NCBI GenBank assembly: GCA_035307765.1
Contig: DATGHU010000044.1
Location: forward strand, 124,001 to 188,000
Reading direction: 5' to 3'
Source of the DNA: a bacterium
Lineage (GTDB): Bacteria > Sysuimicrobiota > Sysuimicrobiia > Sysuimicrobiales > Segetimicrobiaceae
DNA length: 64,000 nt
The position numbers were made by a program, and so were the translations under genes. The notes below the pieces were generated by a model. It was given only the letters and a program-made list of their open reading frames with translations. It had not been told where the DNA came from and ran no database searches. Shown piece after piece: positions 62,398-64,000 of the stretch. Every line of letters starts with the position of its first letter. The first letter of the stretch is position 1.

Positions 62398-63036
62398 ATG
62401 CAGCTGTACACGATCGGACATTCCACGCGCACCCTCGACGATCTCGTCGAAGCGCTGCGGAGTTTTGGGGTCCGGATGCTCGTCGATATCCGCACCGTGC
62501 CTCGGTCGCGCCACACCCCGCAGTTCAACCGGGAGGAGCTGGCCCGGCGCCTGCCGCGCCGCGGCATCCGCTACCGGCACCTCCCCGGGCTCGGCGGCCT
62601 CCGGAAGCCGCGTCCCGACTCCACGAACACCGCCTGGAGGAACGCCAGCTTCCGGGGATTCGCGGACTACATGCAGACCCCGGAGTACTCGACGGCGTTG
62701 CAGGAGCTCCGCACCCTGGCCGAGGAGGCCGGGGCGACCGCGGTGATGTGCGCCGAAGCGGTCCCGTGGCGGTGCCATCGGTCGCTGGTCGCCGATGCCC
62801 TCACCGCCGGGGGCGACACGGTCTTCCACATCATGGGCCCCGCGAAGGCACACCGGCACACCCTGACCCCCTGGGCGCGGGTCGAGGGGGGGCGGGTCGT
62901 CTATCCGGGCGATCCCCCTGAGCGGCATCCCGGATCCCTCCCGCGTCCGTCACGGGCCCGGCCGGCGCGCGGGGGATCCCGGGGGGTGGCGGCGCGGGCG
63001 CCGCTTCCTTCTATAAAAAGAACGGCACGCCCATGA
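62398..63036 (+). CDS. DUF488 family protein
   Basis: 212 residues with the family plan: YTIGHSTRTLDDLVEALRSF, VRMLVDIRTVPRSRHTPQFN, RYRHLPGLGGLRKPRPDSTN and VMCAEAVPWRCHRSLVADAL with a conserved C-x-EAxxxxCHR core. The fold and the two close cysteines suggest a nucleotide or metal-linked enzyme, but the role is not known. Its C-terminus becomes basic and unconserved. It is divergent from the LutBA fusion. Confidence 0.88.
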   Translation: MQLYTIGHSTRTLDDLVEALRSFGVRMLVDIRTVPRSRHTPQFNREELARRLPRRGIRYRHLPGLGGLRKPRPDSTNTAWRNASFRGFADYMQTPEYSTALQELRTLAEEAGATAVMCAEAVPWRCHRSLVADALTAGGDTVFHIMGPAKAHRHTLTPWARVEGGRVVYPGDPPERHPGSLPRPSRARPARGGSRGVAARAPLPSIKRTARP

Positions 63037-63500
63037 CGCTTGAGGTCCGCCGGCAGGTCTTGACGTACGTCGAGCGCCACACCACCATGACCTTGGCCAC
63101 GGAGGGACCCGATGGGCCGTGGGCCGCGGCGCTATTCTACGTCAGCGACGGCTTCGATCTCTACTGGCTCTCCGATCCGCAGACGAGGCACTCGCAGAAC
63201 CTTGAGCGCACCCCCCGCGCGGCCGTCACCATCCAGGAAGATTATCGGGACTGGCGGACCATCCAGGGAGTTCAGATGGAAGGGCGTGCGGCACCGGTTG
63301 GGCCGCTGGCGGCGGCCGTCCGCCCGATGGACCTGTACGTGGCCAAGTACCCTTTTCTCGGCGATTGGCGGACCCCGCCGCCGGCCCTGGCGGGGGCGCT
63401 GGCCGCCGCCCGCGTATATCGGTTCACGCCGAGCCGGGTATTGTTCATCGACAACGCCAAGGGGCTGGGCCACCGCCAAGAAGTCGCGCCCGACAAGTAG
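63033..63500 (+). CDS. Pyridoxamine 5'-phosphate oxidase-like split-barrel protein
   Basis: 155 residues, ATG 63033 overlapping the DUF488 stop as ATGA. The PNPOx-like flavin fold has MTLATEGPDGPWAAALFYVS, LYWLSDPQTRHSQNLERTPR and AAVTIQEDYRDWRTIQGVQM. Such proteins bind FMN or F420 and often handle small redox tasks; the substrate is unknown. Confidence 0.87.
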   Translation: MTLEVRRQVLTYVERHTTMTLATEGPDGPWAAALFYVSDGFDLYWLSDPQTRHSQNLERTPRAAVTIQEDYRDWRTIQGVQMEGRAAPVGPLAAAVRPMDLYVAKYPFLGDWRTPPPALAGALAAARVYRFTPSRVLFIDNAKGLGHRQEVAPDK

Positions 63501-63545
63501 ACCGGGGTCATTCGCGCCCGAGAGGCGCCGCTACGGGTTCCGTCC

Positions 63546-64000
63546 TCAGAGGAGCCCCTCGCGCCGCCCCTTGGCGACAAAGAATTCCCACGTCTTCTGC
63601 ATGATCCGGCGTTCCCAGAGGCTGGCGCCGACCCGCCGGGTCTCTTCCTCGGTGAACGCGCGGGGCGTTCCCAGGACCGACGCCCAGAGCTGTTTCTTGG
63701 CGTTCTCCTCCATCCAGATCGAGGTCGTGAAGCAGGTTTCGACGTCTTCGCCGACGACCACAGCGCCGTGCCCGCGCAGCAGGGCGGCGCGGCCCGACCC
63801 CAGCGTGCGCGCTAGCGCATCGGCCTGCTCGGGGGTGCGGATCAGGTCGGGGTCGTCGTACACCGGCAGGCCCTCTCGGGGGAAGACGGCACCGAGGATG
63901 AAGACGGGCACGAGCGGCCGTCCGGCGATGGAGAAGACCGTGGCCCATTGGGGGTGCAGGTGCGCGACCGCCCGGACGTCCGGGCGCGCGGCGTAGATGC
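63546..64000 (-). CDS. Class II aldolase/adducin family protein (partial, runs off right edge)
   Basis: The frame is open to the window end, so the start is missing. Visible are the zinc-binding block AVAHLHPQWATVFSIAGRPL, the conserved FILGAVFP, then LLRGHGAVVVGEDVETCFTT with the third metal histidine, and MEENAKKQLWASVLG. The family cleaves phosphorylated sugar aldols or acts as epimerases or dehydratases. The extra C-terminal segment (RRIMQKTWEFFVAKGRREG) has a long helix. It converges on the PNPOx-like gene. Confidence 0.87.
   Translation of the reverse strand, partial: IYAARPDVRAVAHLHPQWATVFSIAGRPLVPVFILGAVFPREGLPVYDDPDLIRTPEQADALARTLGSGRAALLRGHGAVVVGEDVETCFTTSIWMEENAKKQLWASVLGTPRAFTEEETRRVGASLWERRIMQKTWEFFVAKGRREGLL

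Noticed and set aside
1-64000. CRISPR arrays, transposons, phage genes, tRNAs
   Set aside because: No regularly spaced repeats, transposase or integrase motifs, terminal inverted repeats or tRNA-like folds were recognised by reading; a machine scan could still find a weak one.

Overview
The window is very GC-rich chromosomal DNA, densely packed with housekeeping and metabolic genes. No rRNA, tRNA, CRISPR array, phage gene or insertion sequence was recognised. Several features point to a Gram-positive-like (Terrabacteria-type) bacterium, probably from an uncultivated lineage. These are a methionine T-box in front of metG, LexA boxes of the CGAAC-N4-GTNCG type, an HspR-type MerR repressor heading the chaperone operon, a c-di-AMP (ydaO-type) riboswitch, GcvP split into two subunits, and F420-type oxidoreductases. 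The exact phylum cannot be read from this sequence; Armatimonadota, Chloroflexota or Sysuimicrobiota-like lineages are guesses only.

Layout. 1-1739 (-) is the 5' part of a membrane GAF sensor that runs off the left edge. 1893-10766 (-) is a heat-shock operon in the order hspR, hsp20, dnaK, grpE, dnaJ (CbpA-like), clpB, then a membrane-fused spermidine-synthase-like gene and DUF951. A palindromic operator overlaps its promoter. 10984-13814 (-) holds a small protein, trxA, a TPR protein, an RNase H-like gene, a small membrane protein and lexA. 14096-22596 (+) is a catabolic region: SMP-30 lactonase, a complete CUT2 sugar ABC importer, a cyclase-family hydrolase, a broken metallo-beta-lactamase fragment, an F420-type luciferase-like oxidoreductase and a deazaflavin-type nitroreductase. 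It ends at a decayed DUF4900-like gene on the minus strand.

23355-28944 (-) carries the glycine cleavage system (T, H, PA, PB) behind a phosphoribosyltransferase and DUF4446. A haloalkane-dehalogenase-like hydrolase, a secreted protein and T-box-controlled metG follow. 33903-41495 (-) is the aspartate-family pathway (rsmI, DUF2007, dapA-like, hom, thrC, thrB, lysC), mostly joined by 4-nt stop/start overlaps, ending with a secreted protein. 41580-46056 (+) is a trehalose cluster: c-di-AMP riboswitch plus terminator, OtsA-OtsB fusion, DUF5752-like protein and TreT. This directly links a second messenger of osmotic balance to two independent trehalose routes, and it is the most interesting system in the window.

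46066-47319 (-) is an arsR-arsM pair with a palindromic, apparently leaderless promoter. 47380-51198 holds DoxX, TPR, a GSA-aminomutase-like aminotransferase, a secreted protein and DUF1275. 51220-62365 (-) holds a GH57 glucanotransferase, a DHA2 exporter, glycolate oxidase GlcDEF and a lactate-utilisation pair (LutB-LutA fusion plus LutC), so two 2-hydroxyacid oxidation systems lie side by side. The right edge has DUF488, a PNPOx-like protein and a partial class II aldolase.

Start sites were often moved inside the longest open frame, using ribosome-binding sites, ATGA/GTGA overlaps and known family N-termini. Three genes appear broken or frameshifted: the hsp20 N-terminus, the metallo-beta-lactamase fragment and the DUF4900-like gene.
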